Source: Bacteroidales bacterium (GTDB lineage Bacteria > Bacteroidota > Bacteroidia > Bacteroidales > UBA932). From it: a DNA stretch of 47,184 nt. This document shows, in pieces, positions 34,560-43,702 of the stretch (position 1 is the stretch's first letter; every line of letters starts with the position of its first letter). The stretch covers positions 1-47,184 of the forward strand of contig JAFRPH010000042.1 in NCBI GenBank assembly GCA_017429205.1, written 5' to 3'. The notes under the pieces were generated by a model. The model worked only from the letters and a program-made list of their open reading frames with translations, was not told the DNA's origin and searched no databases. The position numbers and the translations under genes were made by a program.

Positions 34560-37500
34560 ATGAGCATCTACAGGACATCCGTCAACCATCCGGTCACGAC
34601 CGCCCTCATCTTCGTGGCGTTCGCGATCCTGGGCCTTTTCTCCCTGACGCGGCTGCCGGTGGACAACTTCCCGGACGTGGAGTCCAACGTCATCATGGTG
34701 ATGTCGTCCTATCCGGGCGCCAGCGCCGAAGACGTCGAGAACAACCTCACGAAGGCCCTCGAGAACTCCCTGAACGGCGTCGCGAACCTCAAGGACATCA
34801 CGTCCAACTCCCGGGAGAACATCTCCGTCCTCACCCTCGAGTTCGAGTACGGCACCGACATCGAAGTCGCGACGAACGACGTCCGTGACAAGCTGTCGAT
34901 GGCCAGCCAGACCCTCCCGGACGGCGCTTCCTCCCCGACCATCTTCAAGTTCAGCGCGGACGACATGCCCATCATGATCATGTCGGCCACCGCGAACCAG
35001 AGCGTCTCCGCCCTCGACAAGATCCTCGACGAGCGTGTCGCCACGCCGCTGGCCCGCGTCACCGGCGTGGGCACGGTCTCCGTGAACGGCGCGCCCCAGC
35101 GCGAGATCCACGTCTACTGCGACCCGAACAAGCTGGAGGCCTACGGCCTGTCCATCGCCTCCATCTCCCAGGTCATCGCGGCCGAGAACCGGAACGTGCC
35201 TTCCGGCAGCATCGACATCGGCTCCGACACCTACACCCTCCGCATCAAGAAAGAGTTCAAGGATCCCTCCGAGCTGGAGAACATCGTCCTCGGGAACGCG
35301 AACGGGGGCGTGATCTATCTCCGGGACGTCGCCCGCGTGACGGACGGCCTGGAAGAAAAGTCGCAGGAATCCTACACGAACGGCGTCCGTGGCGCGCAGA
35401 TCATCATTCAGAAGCAGTCCGGCTACAACACCGTGAACGTGATCCGCGGCGTCAAGAAGGAGCTCGCCAAGCTGCAGCGCAACCTGCCGTCCGACATCAA
35501 GATCACTCCGGTCGTCGACTCTTCCGACAACATCCTCCGTACCATCAACTCCCTGAAGGAGACGATTCTCATCACGTTCCTCGTGGTGATGCTCATCGTG
35601 TACATCTTCCTGGGCCGGTGGAAGGGTACCCTGATCGTCGTCCTGTCCATCCCGATCGCCCTCCTGGCCTCGCTGATGTACCTCTTCGCGACGGGCAACA
35701 CCCTGAACATCATCTCGATGTCCGCCCTGTCCATCGCCATCGGCATGGTCGTGGACGACGCCATCGTCGTCCTGGAGAACGTGACCACGCACCTGGAACG
35801 GGGCGAGAAGCCCAAGGAGGCCGCCGTCCACGGCACCGCCGAGGTGGGCATCTCCGTCATCGCCTCCACCCTCACGATGCTGTGCGTGTTCCTCCCGCTG
35901 ACGATGATCTCCGGCATGGCCGGCATCATGTTCCGACAGCTGGGCTGGATCGTGTCCATCATCATGATCGTGTCCACGACCGCCGCCCTCACCCTCGTCC
36001 CGATGCTGTGCTCGCAGCTTCTCACCATCGAGAACAAGAGCGGCAAGCTGTACCACTTCATCTTCGACCCGGTGAACCGCTTCCTCGACGCCATCTCCCG
36101 CGGATACTCCAAGATGATCGCCTGGTGCATGAACCACAAGAAGCTCGTGCTGCTGGGCGCGGCCGTCGTCTTCGCCGTCGTCATCGCCCTCTACGTCCCC
36201 CGGATGAAGACCGAGTACTTCCCGACGCAGGACCAGGGCCGGATCCAGGTTTCCGTGGAACTGCCCATCGGCACGGCGCAGGACGTCACCCGCGACCTCG
36301 CGGCGCGCATCTACGAGAAGATCGTCGCCGACGTGCCCGAGATCAAGGTCCTGAGCTACAACTTCGGCCAGGCCGATTCCCAGAACGCTTTCGCGTCGAT
36401 GCGAAACAACGGCACCTACCTGATCTCGATGAACGTCAATGTCGGGTCTATGGAGAACCGCAAGCGCTCCACCTCCGAGATCGCCGACCTTATCCGCGAG
36501 GACCTCAAGCTCTTCCCGGAGATCAACAAGTCCACCGTCACCGAAGGCGGTATGGGTATGGGCGGCCGCAGCGCCGTCCAGCTGGAAATCTATGGTTATG
36601 ACTTCGAGGCCACGGAGACCGAGGCGCGGCGCCTCCGCGCGAAGATGCTGGAGAATCCGATCTTCGTGCAGGTGGTCCTGAGCCGCGACCAGTACACGCC
36701 GGAATACGAGGTCGATTTCGACCGCGAGAAGCTGGCGCTCAACGGGTTGACTTCCACCACCGCGGCCGCCGCCGTGAGCGCGGCGATGAGCGGCACCGTA
36801 GCTTCCTACTACCGCGAGGACGGCGAGGAGTACAACATCCGCGTCCGCTTCGCGCCGGAGTTCCGCGAGAGCGTGGAGGACATCGAGAACATCGTGGTCC
36901 ACAACGCGATGGGCCGCGGCATCAAGGTCCGCGACCTCGGCGAGGTCGTCGAATCCAAGGTCCCGCCCACCATCACCCGCAAGAACCGCGACCGCTACAT
37001 CACCGTCAGCGGCATGATGGCCCGCGGCCACGCCCTCAGCGAGGGCGTCGACTTCGTCACCTCCCTGATGGAGGCCGAGCCGCTCCCGGCCGAGCTGTCC
37101 TGGGACATCGGCGGCGACTATGAAGAGCAGCAGTCGATGTTCTCCGACATGATCCTCCTGATGCTCCTCATCGTCATCCTCGTGTATATGGTGATGGCCT
37201 CCCAGTTCGAGTCCTTCCTGGGCCCGCTGGTGATCATGTTCTCCATCCCGTTCGCCTTCACGGGCGTCGCGCTCGGAAACATGCTCCACGGGATGGCCGT
37301 CGGCGTGATGAGCCTCATCGGCATCATCATCCTCCTGGGTATCGTGGTGAAGAACGGTATCGTGCTCATCGACTACACCATCCTGTGCCAGGAGCGCGGG
37401 ATGAGCGTCCGCGAGTCCTCCGTCACCGCCGCCCGGAGCCGTCTCCGCCCGATCCTGATGACCACCCTCACCACCGTCTGCGGCATGCTGCCGATGGCGT

Positions 37501-37658
37501 GGGGCCGGGGCGAAGGATCCGAGATGTGGAACGGACTCGGCGTCACCGTGGCCTGGGGCCTTTCCATCTCCACCCTCATCACCCTCGTCATCATCCCGGT
37601 CCTGTACTGCGGCATCACCGAACACCGCGAGCGCCGCAAGGCCCGGAAAAACGCATAG
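34560..37658 (+). CDS. RND family efflux transporter permease (HAE1-type)
   Basis: 1032 residues, the normal length. TM1 lies in NHPVTTALIFVAFAILGLFSLTRLPVDNFPDVE. Proton-relay acids are in TM4 (AIGMVVDDAIVVLENV) and the TM10 Lys in LGIVVKNGIVLIDY. The two large periplasmic loops have the porter pattern (PGASAEDVEN; PTQDQGRIQVSVELP). It exports hydrophobic or amphipathic compounds using the proton gradient. The specific substrate cannot be read. It lies third in the tolC-adaptor-permease operon, with 3 bases before the PG0541 gene. Confidence 0.95.
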   Translation: MSIYRTSVNHPVTTALIFVAFAILGLFSLTRLPVDNFPDVESNVIMVMSSYPGASAEDVENNLTKALENSLNGVANLKDITSNSRENISVLTLEFEYGTDIEVATNDVRDKLSMASQTLPDGASSPTIFKFSADDMPIMIMSATANQSVSALDKILDERVATPLARVTGVGTVSVNGAPQREIHVYCDPNKLEAYGLSIASISQVIAAENRNVPSGSIDIGSDTYTLRIKKEFKDPSELENIVLGNANGGVIYLRDVARVTDGLEEKSQESYTNGVRGAQIIIQKQSGYNTVNVIRGVKKELAKLQRNLPSDIKITPVVDSSDNILRTINSLKETILITFLVVMLIVYIFLGRWKGTLIVVLSIPIALLASLMYLFATGNTLNIISMSALSIAIGMVVDDAIVVLENVTTHLERGEKPKEAAVHGTAEVGISVIASTLTMLCVFLPLTMISGMAGIMFRQLGWIVSIIMIVSTTAALTLVPMLCSQLLTIENKSGKLYHFIFDPVNRFLDAISRGYSKMIAWCMNHKKLVLLGAAVVFAVVIALYVPRMKTEYFPTQDQGRIQVSVELPIGTAQDVTRDLAARIYEKIVADVPEIKVLSYNFGQADSQNAFASMRNNGTYLISMNVNVGSMENRKRSTSEIADLIREDLKLFPEINKSTVTEGGMGMGGRSAVQLEIYGYDFEATETEARRLRAKMLENPIFVQVVLSRDQYTPEYEVDFDREKLALNGLTSTTAAAAVSAAMSGTVASYYREDGEEYNIRVRFAPEFRESVEDIENIVVHNAMGRGIKVRDLGEVVESKVPPTITRKNRDRYITVSGMMARGHALSEGVDFVTSLMEAEPLPAELSWDIGGDYEEQQSMFSDMILLMLLIVILVYMVMASQFESFLGPLVIMFSIPFAFTGVALGNMLHGMAVGVMSLIGIIILLGIVVKNGIVLIDYTILCQERGMSVRESSVTAARSRLRPILMTTLTTVCGMLPMAWGRGEGSEMWNGLGVTVAWGLSISTLITLVIIPVLYCGITEHRERRKARKNA

Positions 37659-37661
37659 TCT

Positions 37662-37955
37662 ATGAAAGCGATATTCATTGTATACAACCAGGCCTACAAC
37701 CAGGAGATCGTGGAACTCCTGGAGGCTTGCGGCCAGCGGGGCTACACCGTCTGGGAAGAGATCGGCGGCCGCGGCACCGAGACCGGCGAACCCCACCTGG
37801 GCAACCACGCCTGGCCCACGCAGAACCACGCCGTCCTGACGGCCGTGGACGACGCCCTGGTGGCGGACATCATGGACCGGCTCCGCACGACGGACCGCGA
37901 CAATCCCAAGCTGGGCCTGCGGGCGTACGTGCTTCCCGTGGAGGACGCGTTGTAA
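37662..37955 (+). CDS. PG0541-family, PII-like transporter-associated protein
   Basis: 97 residues with a ferredoxin-like PII pattern: MKAIFIVYNQAYNQEIVELLEACGQRGYTVWEEIGGRG, then GNHAWPTQNHAVLTAVDD. The family is named after Porphyromonas PG0541 and is consistently encoded beside RND efflux genes in Bacteroidota. The context suggests a cytosolic regulator or sensor of the pump, but no mechanism is established. It closes the efflux operon. Confidence 0.85.
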   Translation: MKAIFIVYNQAYNQEIVELLEACGQRGYTVWEEIGGRGTETGEPHLGNHAWPTQNHAVLTAVDDALVADIMDRLRTTDRDNPKLGLRAYVLPVEDAL

Positions 37956-37966
37956 GTTTTTTTCAT

Positions 37967-37974
37967 TATATTTG
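37967..37974 (+). promoter_or_regulatory. -7 element before the thioredoxin gene
   Basis: TATATTTG lies 25 bases before the ATG at 37999 and directly after a T-rich run. No consensus upstream half is placed at 19-22 bases. It likely drives the long run from trxA to trmB. Confidence 0.5.
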
Positions 37975-37998
37975 CGAAACGCTAAAACCCTTTCTGTT

Positions 37999-38313
37999 AT
38001 GGCAAAGATTGCTACCAATACCAGTTTCGACGAACTCCTCCAGAGCGAGAAGCTCGTCATCGTGGACTTCTGGGCCACTTGGTGCGGCCCGTGCCGCATG
38101 CTTTCCCCGCTGCTCGACGAAGTCGAGGCGGAGATGGCGGACAAGATCGAGGTCGTCAAAGTGAACGTGGACGACGCCGACGAGATTGCGATGCGCTTCC
38201 GCATCATGAGCATTCCCACGCTGCTCTTCTTCAAGAACGGCGCGATGGTGGACCGCTCCGTGGGCGCGATGCCCAAGAGCGCCCTCGTGGACAAGATCAA
38301 CGCCAACCTGTAG
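37999..38313 (+). CDS. trxA: Thioredoxin
   Basis: 104 residues from MAKIATNTSFDELL. The active site is FWATWCGPC (Cys pair near 31 and 34) and the cis-proline loop is MSIPTLLFFKNG. There is no signal peptide, so it is a cytosolic disulfide reductant. The open frame continues upstream to 37972, but that part overlaps the -7 box. Confidence 0.96.
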   Translation: MAKIATNTSFDELLQSEKLVIVDFWATWCGPCRMLSPLLDEVEAEMADKIEVVKVNVDDADEIAMRFRIMSIPTLLFFKNGAMVDRSVGAMPKSALVDKINANL

Positions 38314-38317
38314 GCCG

Positions 38318-38926
38318 ATGAAACGGTTCCTGACCCTGGTCGCCGCCGTAGCCGCCTCGATGATCCTGGCCGCCGGCGCGCATGCCCAGTTCGGTTTTCT
38401 CGTGGGCCTGACCTCCTCTTCCGTGAAGATGGCCTCCGCGGACGCCATCAGCCTGTATCACGCCGGCCTGACCTACAAGTTCAACCTTCCTTCCGGCTTC
38501 GCCATCCAGCCTGCCGTCCTGTACCAGGTGAAAGGGGCCAACGTGGGCCATCTCAGCACCGCGACGGAGGAGGATTTCAAGGTGAAGACCGGTTTCGTGG
38601 AGGTTCCCCTGGGGCTCCAGTGGGGCCCGCACCTCGCCGCGTTCCGCCCGTACGTGTTCGCCGAGCCGTTCGTCGGCTATCGGGTTTCGTCCACCGACCG
38701 GGGGAACGAATCCTTCCAGGCCTGGGCCAGCCAGGCCAAGAACAAGTTCGAGTACGGTTTCGGCCTGGGCGCCGGCCTGGAGATCTCCGATCATCTTCAG
38801 CTTTCCGTCCAATGGTTCAACAACCTCGGCACGATGTTCAGCAAGCCTGCGGAGGCCGGGACGGAGTCCCTGGAAAAAGTCAAGAATTTCGAGGGAATCA
38901 AGTTCTCCCTCGCCATCCTTTTTTAA
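38318..38926 (+). CDS. Outer-membrane beta-barrel protein, porin-like (first of two paralogues)
   Basis: 202 residues with a signal peptide (MKRFLTLVAAVAASMILAAGAHAQ). Alternating strands include FAIQPAVLYQVKGANVGHL, EVPLGLQWGPHLAAFRPYVFAEP and KFEYGFGLGAGLEISDHLQLSVQWF, ending IKFSLAILF with the aromatic C-terminus typical of BamA substrates. It shares these strand sequences with the next gene, so the pair arose by tandem duplication. It resembles the OMP_b-brl family, eight-stranded by length. Function is unknown. Confidence 0.88.
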   Translation: MKRFLTLVAAVAASMILAAGAHAQFGFLVGLTSSSVKMASADAISLYHAGLTYKFNLPSGFAIQPAVLYQVKGANVGHLSTATEEDFKVKTGFVEVPLGLQWGPHLAAFRPYVFAEPFVGYRVSSTDRGNESFQAWASQAKNKFEYGFGLGAGLEISDHLQLSVQWFNNLGTMFSKPAEAGTESLEKVKNFEGIKFSLAILF

Positions 38927-38953
38927 GTCAAACACTGATAAAAGCATAGCAAT

Positions 38954-39580
38954 ATGAAGAAACTGATTGTCATCGCCGCTCTCTTCGCCTCGATGGCGGC
39001 CCTCAACGCCCAGCAGTTCGGCGTGACCGGAGGTATGACCCTCTCCAAGATGAACGGTGTCTCGAATCCCAAGGATACCAAGGCCGTGGTCCTGTACAGC
39101 GCAGGTGTCGTCTACAAGGCCGACCTCGGCGCCGGCTTCGCCGTCCAGCCCGAACTGCTCTGGCAGGTCAAGGGCGCCAATGTTCAGGAAAACGTGGGCG
39201 CGCTCGACAACATCATCGTGTCCCGAAGCAACAACGTGGAGCTCGGCTTGGGCCTCCAGTGGGGTCCGGACCTGCTGGCTTTCCGTCCTTACCTCTTCGT
39301 GGAACCCTTTATGGGCTATTCCTTGGGTGGCAAAGAGAGCCAGAAGCTGGCCAACGCCGACTTCTCCAACGACAAGGCGCTTCAGGCAAGGAGCAAGCTT
39401 GAATACGGCGTGGGCGCCGGCTTCGGCGTGGAAATCGCCAGCCACGTCCAGATCAGCTGGCAGCTGTTCCGGAATTTCGGAGCCCTCTACAATACGTCCA
39501 AACTGGGTGAGATCAAGTATCCGTACGACCACCTGAAGAACTACCAGGGAATGAAGATCAACCTGGCCATCCTGTTCTAG
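38954..39580 (+). CDS. Outer-membrane beta-barrel protein, porin-like (second paralogue)
   Basis: 208 residues with signal peptide MKKLIVIAALFASMAALNAQQ. Aligned strands match the previous gene: FAVQPELLWQVKGANVQENV, NVELGLGLQWGPDLLAFRPY, KLEYGVGAGFGVEIASHVQI and the final MKINLAILF. The loops differ, as expected for surface-exposed segments. It lies 27 bases after its paralogue and 3 bases before the LOG-family gene. Function is unknown. Confidence 0.88.
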   Translation: MKKLIVIAALFASMAALNAQQFGVTGGMTLSKMNGVSNPKDTKAVVLYSAGVVYKADLGAGFAVQPELLWQVKGANVQENVGALDNIIVSRSNNVELGLGLQWGPDLLAFRPYLFVEPFMGYSLGGKESQKLANADFSNDKALQARSKLEYGVGAGFGVEIASHVQISWQLFRNFGALYNTSKLGEIKYPYDHLKNYQGMKINLAILF

Positions 39581-39583
39581 CAG

Positions 39584-40117
39584 ATGCCCCGGCGCAAGGC
39601 GGTCGTCTTCTGCTCGGCCAGTTACGACATCGACCCCAAGTACAACGAGGCAGCGCGTGAAGTGGTTCGCGCGCTGCACGCGTATGGATGGACCCTCGTC
39701 TCCGGCGGCAGTTTCCGCGGGACGATGGGGGTGATCGCCGACGAGATGGACCGTCTCGGCGGCGACCACATCGGCGTGCTTCCGCGGTTCATGAAGGGGC
39801 TCGAGTACCCGAACCTGACCGAACTCGTCTGGACCGACACGATGGCGGAAAGGAAGGAGCGGATGCGCGAAGGGACATCGGCAGTCATCGCCCTTCCCGG
39901 CGGCATCGGCACCCTGGACGAACTGATCGAGTCGCACGTCCTGGTGAAGCTGGGGCGGTACGACGGCAAGCTGCTCGTCCTGAACGTGGACGGCTTCTTC
40001 GACCCCTTCAAGGCCCTGCTGGACCATTACGAGGCGACCGGGATGCTGACTTCCGGCGACCGGGCCCTCATCATCTTCGCCGACACGGTCCCCGAACTGG
40101 CTGAACACTTGAAGTAA
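39584..40117 (+). CDS. LOG family protein (cytokinin riboside phosphoribohydrolase-like)
   Basis: 177 residues. The Rossmann-like fold carries VFCSASYDIDPKYNEAA, VSGGSFRGTMGVIAD and the diagnostic PGGIGTLDE near residues 105-113 (PGGxGTxxE). LOG proteins cleave ribose 5-phosphate from AMP-type nucleotides or cytokinin precursors. In gut bacteria the physiological substrate is unclear. It abuts the polyprenyl synthase gene without a gap. Confidence 0.9.
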   Translation: MPRRKAVVFCSASYDIDPKYNEAAREVVRALHAYGWTLVSGGSFRGTMGVIADEMDRLGGDHIGVLPRFMKGLEYPNLTELVWTDTMAERKERMREGTSAVIALPGGIGTLDELIESHVLVKLGRYDGKLLVLNVDGFFDPFKALLDHYEATGMLTSGDRALIIFADTVPELAEHLK

Positions 40118-41095
40118 ATGGATATCCGCGCGCTCAAGGCCTTCCTGGCCGGACCGATGGAGGAAGTCTCCGCCTTGCTGGAGGCTTCCCTGAAGAGCGA
40201 CATCGCGCTGCTGGACGCGACGAACCAGTCCCTGCTGTCGCAGGGCGGGAAGTTGATGCGGCCGATGCTGACGCTGCTGTCCGCCGGCGCCTGCGGCGGG
40301 ATCAACGGCGACACGGTCCGCTTCGCGGCCGCCGCCGAGATGATTCACAACGCGACCCTGCTGCACGACGATGTCGTGGACGGCGCGGCCACCCGGCGGG
40401 GAAAGCCTACGGTGATGTCCATCCTCTCGAGCCCCGCCTCGGTGCTGATCGGCGATTACTGGCTGGTGAAGGCCATCCGCCGCATCCTGGACGCGGAGCG
40501 CTACAGCGAGCGGGCGATCCGCCTGTTCGCGAAGACGCTCTCCGACCTGGCGGAAGGGGAGATGCTCCAGCTCGAGAAGGCCTCCAGCTGCGATACGACC
40601 CGCGAAGACTACCTCCGGATCGTCTATTCCAAGACGGCTTCGCTCTTCGAGGCGTCCGTCCTGTCCGGCGCCGTCTCCGCCGGCGCGCCGGAGGAATGGA
40701 CCGCCGCCCTGGCCGGCTACGCCCGGAACCTGGGCATCGCGTTCCAGATCAGGGACGACATCCTGGACTATGCCGGGGACGAGGCGCTGGGGAAGCCCGT
40801 GGGCATCGACCTCAAGGAGCAGAAGATCACCCTCCCGCTGCTGTGTGCGCTGGATTCGGCGACGGCGGAGGAGGCCGCGGCGGTCCGGGCGCTGGTCGGA
40901 AGGATTTCCGACGAGCCCGCCCTGGCGGACCGGGTCCTGGCGTTCGTCCTGGAACGGGACGGCTTGGACAAAGCCGTGGCGGAGATGGACAAATACATCG
41001 ACGAGGCGGTTTCCTGCCTGGACGAACTCCCGTCGTCCGCGGAAAAGCCGTATCTCGTGGAACTGGCCCGCTATGTGGGCGAAAGGAATTATTGA
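40118..41095 (+). CDS. Polyprenyl diphosphate synthase (trans-isoprenyl)
   Basis: 325 residues. Both aspartate-rich motifs are present: LLHDDVVDGAATRRGKPT (first, near 87-104) and FQIRDDILDYAGDE (second, near 209-222), with GGKLMRPML upstream for IPP binding. The enzyme extends allylic diphosphates with IPP. The likely product is the side chain of menaquinone (octaprenyl-type), fitting menG elsewhere in the window. Chain length cannot be fixed by eye. Confidence 0.93.
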   Translation: MDIRALKAFLAGPMEEVSALLEASLKSDIALLDATNQSLLSQGGKLMRPMLTLLSAGACGGINGDTVRFAAAAEMIHNATLLHDDVVDGAATRRGKPTVMSILSSPASVLIGDYWLVKAIRRILDAERYSERAIRLFAKTLSDLAEGEMLQLEKASSCDTTREDYLRIVYSKTASLFEASVLSGAVSAGAPEEWTAALAGYARNLGIAFQIRDDILDYAGDEALGKPVGIDLKEQKITLPLLCALDSATAEEAAAVRALVGRISDEPALADRVLAFVLERDGLDKAVAEMDKYIDEAVSCLDELPSSAEKPYLVELARYVGERNY

Positions 41096-41098
41096 CCG

Positions 41099-42085
41099 AT
41101 GGAAACGATGAGCAGCAACGCGCCCCTCGCGGCGGCCCTCCGGCAGATGGCGGAGAGCGGCCGGATTCCGCATGCGATGCTGTTCCACCAGAACGACGGC
41201 GGCGGCGCCTTCCCGCTCATCCTCGATTTCCTGGACGAAGTCTATGGGCACAACCCCCGGGTGAAGAAGCTCATCCATCCGGACATCCATTTCGTCTTCC
41301 CGGTGGCGGGACCGGACAAGCCGGTGTCCGACCGGTTCATCGGCCCGTGGCGTGAATTGCTGACGGAGAACCCTTGCTTCTTTGAGAACGAGCTCTATGA
41401 GGCCATCGGCATCGAAGGGAAACAGGGCCTCATCTCGGTCAATGAGGCGCGCTCCATCCTGGAGAAACTGTCCTTGTCCGCCGTGGAAGGCGGGTACCGG
41501 ACGGTCGTCGTGTATCTGCCTGAGAAGATGAACCCGCAGGCGGCGAACGCCCTCCTGAAAATGGTCGAGGAACCGCCGGAGAAGACTCTGTTCCTGCTGG
41601 TCACGCTCCAGCCGGAGAAGGTCCTGACGACCATTTTCTCCCGCTGCCTGTTCATGCGCGTCCGGCCGTTCTCCCGGGAGGAGGACCGCCTTGTCCACGC
41701 GAAAGAGGGGGCGGAAACGACCGAGATGACCGACCTCTTCCACGACCTCCTGGACGCCTTGGTCCGGAAGGACCTCCTGGGAGCGCTGGAGGTGGCGGAC
41801 GCGGCCGCGGACCTCGGCTCCCGCGAGAGGCAGAAGCGCTTCTGCCGGGTGGCTTCGGAAGGCCTCAGGAACGTTTTCCTCCTGCAGCAGGGCCTGCCGG
41901 AGCTGGCGGACCTCCTCGGCGACGAAAAGCCGTTCTACGAGGAGATGGCCGCGAAACTGCGCAAGACTTTTTCCCGCCAGGCGCTCGTCGCGCTGGACCG
42001 GGCGCTCCTTTTGCTGGAGCGGAACGTTAACCAGAGAATCCTGTTCACCGACTTGGTGAACCGGCTCTATATGACTGCATTATGA
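41099..42085 (+). CDS. holB: DNA polymerase III delta-prime subunit
   Basis: 328 residues; MSSNAPL at 41108 is an alternative start. It resembles the clamp-loader AAA domain but has no Walker A, as expected for delta-prime. RIPHAMLFHQNDGGGAFPL stands in the P-loop position. ISVNEARSILEKLSLSAVEGGYRTVVVY, NPQAANALLKMVEEPPEKTLFLLVT and the arginine-finger-like TIFSRCLFMRVRPF are characteristic. The C-terminal helices fit the oligomerisation domain. It overlaps the RicT-like gene by 4 bases, a conserved neighbour in Bacteroidota. Confidence 0.92.
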   Translation: METMSSNAPLAAALRQMAESGRIPHAMLFHQNDGGGAFPLILDFLDEVYGHNPRVKKLIHPDIHFVFPVAGPDKPVSDRFIGPWRELLTENPCFFENELYEAIGIEGKQGLISVNEARSILEKLSLSAVEGGYRTVVVYLPEKMNPQAANALLKMVEEPPEKTLFLLVTLQPEKVLTTIFSRCLFMRVRPFSREEDRLVHAKEGAETTEMTDLFHDLLDALVRKDLLGALEVADAAADLGSRERQKRFCRVASEGLRNVFLLQQGLPELADLLGDEKPFYEEMAAKLRKTFSRQALVALDRALLLLERNVNQRILFTDLVNRLYMTAL

Positions 42086-43266
42086 TCGACACGAACGAGA
42101 ATGTACGCTATGACTGCTTCCGGGGCTGCGTGATCAGCGGCAACGAGGAGGCGGGGGTGGAGGAGATCCGCTACCGCCAGGGCTGCTGCAAGCTGGAGGT
42201 GTACGACTACCTCAAGGGCATCGGCCAGGAACAGTACAACAATATCTTCGAGGTCCGTTTCAAGAATACCCGCAAAGGCTTCTATGTCAATGCTTCCGGC
42301 CAGACCATCAAGACCGGCGACCTCGTCGTGGTGGAGGCCCAGACGGGCCACGACCTCGGCATCGTCACGCTGGAGGGGCCGATCGTGGCCCGGCAGATGA
42401 AGTGCCGGAACGTGGACCCGGAGAAAACGGTTTTCCGGAAGATCTACCGCAAGGCGAAGACCTACGACATCGAGCGCTGGCAGGACGCCATCGCCCGCGA
42501 GCAGGAGACGATGATCCGCTCGCGCGTGCTGGCGGCGAACCTGGGCCTGGAGATGAAGATCGGGGACGTGGAGTTCCAGGGCGACGGCACGAAGGCCATC
42601 TTCTACTACATCGCCGACGGCCGCGTGGACTTCCGCCAGCTGATCAAGGATTTCGCCGAGGAGTTCCACATCCGGGTGGAGATGAAGCAGATCGGCGCCC
42701 GGCAGGAAGCCGGCCTGATCGGCGGCCTGGGCATCTGCGGCCGCGAACTGTGCTGCGCGAACTACATCACGGAGTTCAAGTCCATCACTACCTCCGCCGC
42801 GCGGGTCCAGGACCTTTCCCTGAATCCGCAGAAGCTCGCGGGTCAGTGCGGCAAGCTCAAGTGCTGCCTGAACTACGAGGTCTCCAACTATATGGACGCG
42901 CACTCGCGCATCCCGAAGGTCTCCGAACCGCTGGAATTCGAGGACGGCCTGGCCTACCTGGTGAAGACGGACATCCTGGCGGAGACGATGTACTTCTCCT
43001 ACGAGAAGGGCTCCCTCGCCAAGATGTACCCGCTCCCGGCCTCCGAGGTCCGCGAGATCATCATGATGAACCGCAACGGCCAGAAGCCCGAAACGCTCCT
43101 CCCGGACGCCGAACCCACGGCGCCGGAGTTCGTCACCGCCGTCGGCGACGACAGCATCTCCCGCTTCGACGAGGCCCGCAAGAAGAAGCGCCGCAACAAG
43201 AACCGGAACAACAAGAACAAGGGCAACAAGGGCGCAGCCGGGAACAAACCCAAGAAAGATGCGTAA
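42082..43266 (+). CDS. PSP1 domain protein, RicT/YaaT-like
   Basis: 394 residues. The central PSP1 region has the cysteine set GLGICGRELCCANYI and GQCGKLKCCLNYE, plus an N-terminal GCCKLEVYDYL. In Bacillus, RicT/YaaT forms an Fe-S-containing complex (with RicA and RicF) that affects RNA processing. Bacteroidota have only this member, so the role may differ. The C-terminus is a long basic, Asn/Lys-rich tail (KKKRRNKNRNNKNKGNKG) that may bind nucleic acid. It is coupled to holB (ATGA) and overlaps gldH by 8 bases. Confidence 0.92.
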   Translation: MIDTNENVRYDCFRGCVISGNEEAGVEEIRYRQGCCKLEVYDYLKGIGQEQYNNIFEVRFKNTRKGFYVNASGQTIKTGDLVVVEAQTGHDLGIVTLEGPIVARQMKCRNVDPEKTVFRKIYRKAKTYDIERWQDAIAREQETMIRSRVLAANLGLEMKIGDVEFQGDGTKAIFYYIADGRVDFRQLIKDFAEEFHIRVEMKQIGARQEAGLIGGLGICGRELCCANYITEFKSITTSAARVQDLSLNPQKLAGQCGKLKCCLNYEVSNYMDAHSRIPKVSEPLEFEDGLAYLVKTDILAETMYFSYEKGSLAKMYPLPASEVREIIMMNRNGQKPETLLPDAEPTAPEFVTAVGDDSISRFDEARKKKRRNKNRNNKNKGNKGAAGNKPKKDA

Positions 43267-43702
43267 GCTCCTGTATATGATTCCTTTCCTTTTACTCTTC
43301 ACAAGCTGCCGCGAACCTATGTCGGTGGAGAAGTTTGTGAAAGGGGAGGGGCCGTATACGTTCTTCGTGGATATGAGCGACAGCACGGCGACGTATGATT
43401 TCGACCTGTACACCCGGGTCGATGCACCGCTGGATTCGCTGCGGAAGCTGGCGGCGCTGCCGCTGCAGGTGACCTGGACGTCGCCGACGTTCCACGTGTT
43501 CCGCGAAGAGGTGTATCTGCCGATGGAAGGGAAGATGTCGCTCTTTTCCGCGCAGGTGCGGGCGCCCTACCGGGCCGGGGTCCGGCCGGAGGAATGGGGC
43601 CCGTGGCAGGTGGTCGTGCGGGTGCTGGACCCGCCGGAGGGCCTGTGCGGCATGGGCCTCGTGGTCGCTAGAAAACGAGAAGGATGGGACACGGAAAACT
43701 GA
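43259..43702 (+). CDS. gldH: Gliding-motility-type lipoprotein GldH
   Basis: 147 residues. The lipoprotein signal is MRKLLYMIPFLLLFTSC with Cys17. The body contains TYDFDLYTRVDAPLDSLRKL and a conserved C-terminal GPWQVVVRVLDPPEGLCGMGLVV. GldH is needed for gliding in Flavobacterium. Non-gliding Bacteroidales retain it, usually after holB and a PSP1 gene, so its role there is different or unknown. The last 19 bases overlap trmB. The final part is duplicated at the right edge. Confidence 0.88.
   Translation: MRKLLYMIPFLLLFTSCREPMSVEKFVKGEGPYTFFVDMSDSTATYDFDLYTRVDAPLDSLRKLAALPLQVTWTSPTFHVFREEVYLPMEGKMSLFSAQVRAPYRAGVRPEEWGPWQVVVRVLDPPEGLCGMGLVVARKREGWDTEN

Noticed and set aside
33492..38306. A 1604-codon open frame antisense to the efflux operon
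   Set aside because: It is a shadow of the RND genes on the plus strand, with the same low-information His/Asp/Gly-rich composition and no domain signature.
43259..43702. gldH as evidence for a gliding organism
   Set aside because: GldH alone is kept in non-gliding Bacteroidales. No other gld or spr gene is seen here.
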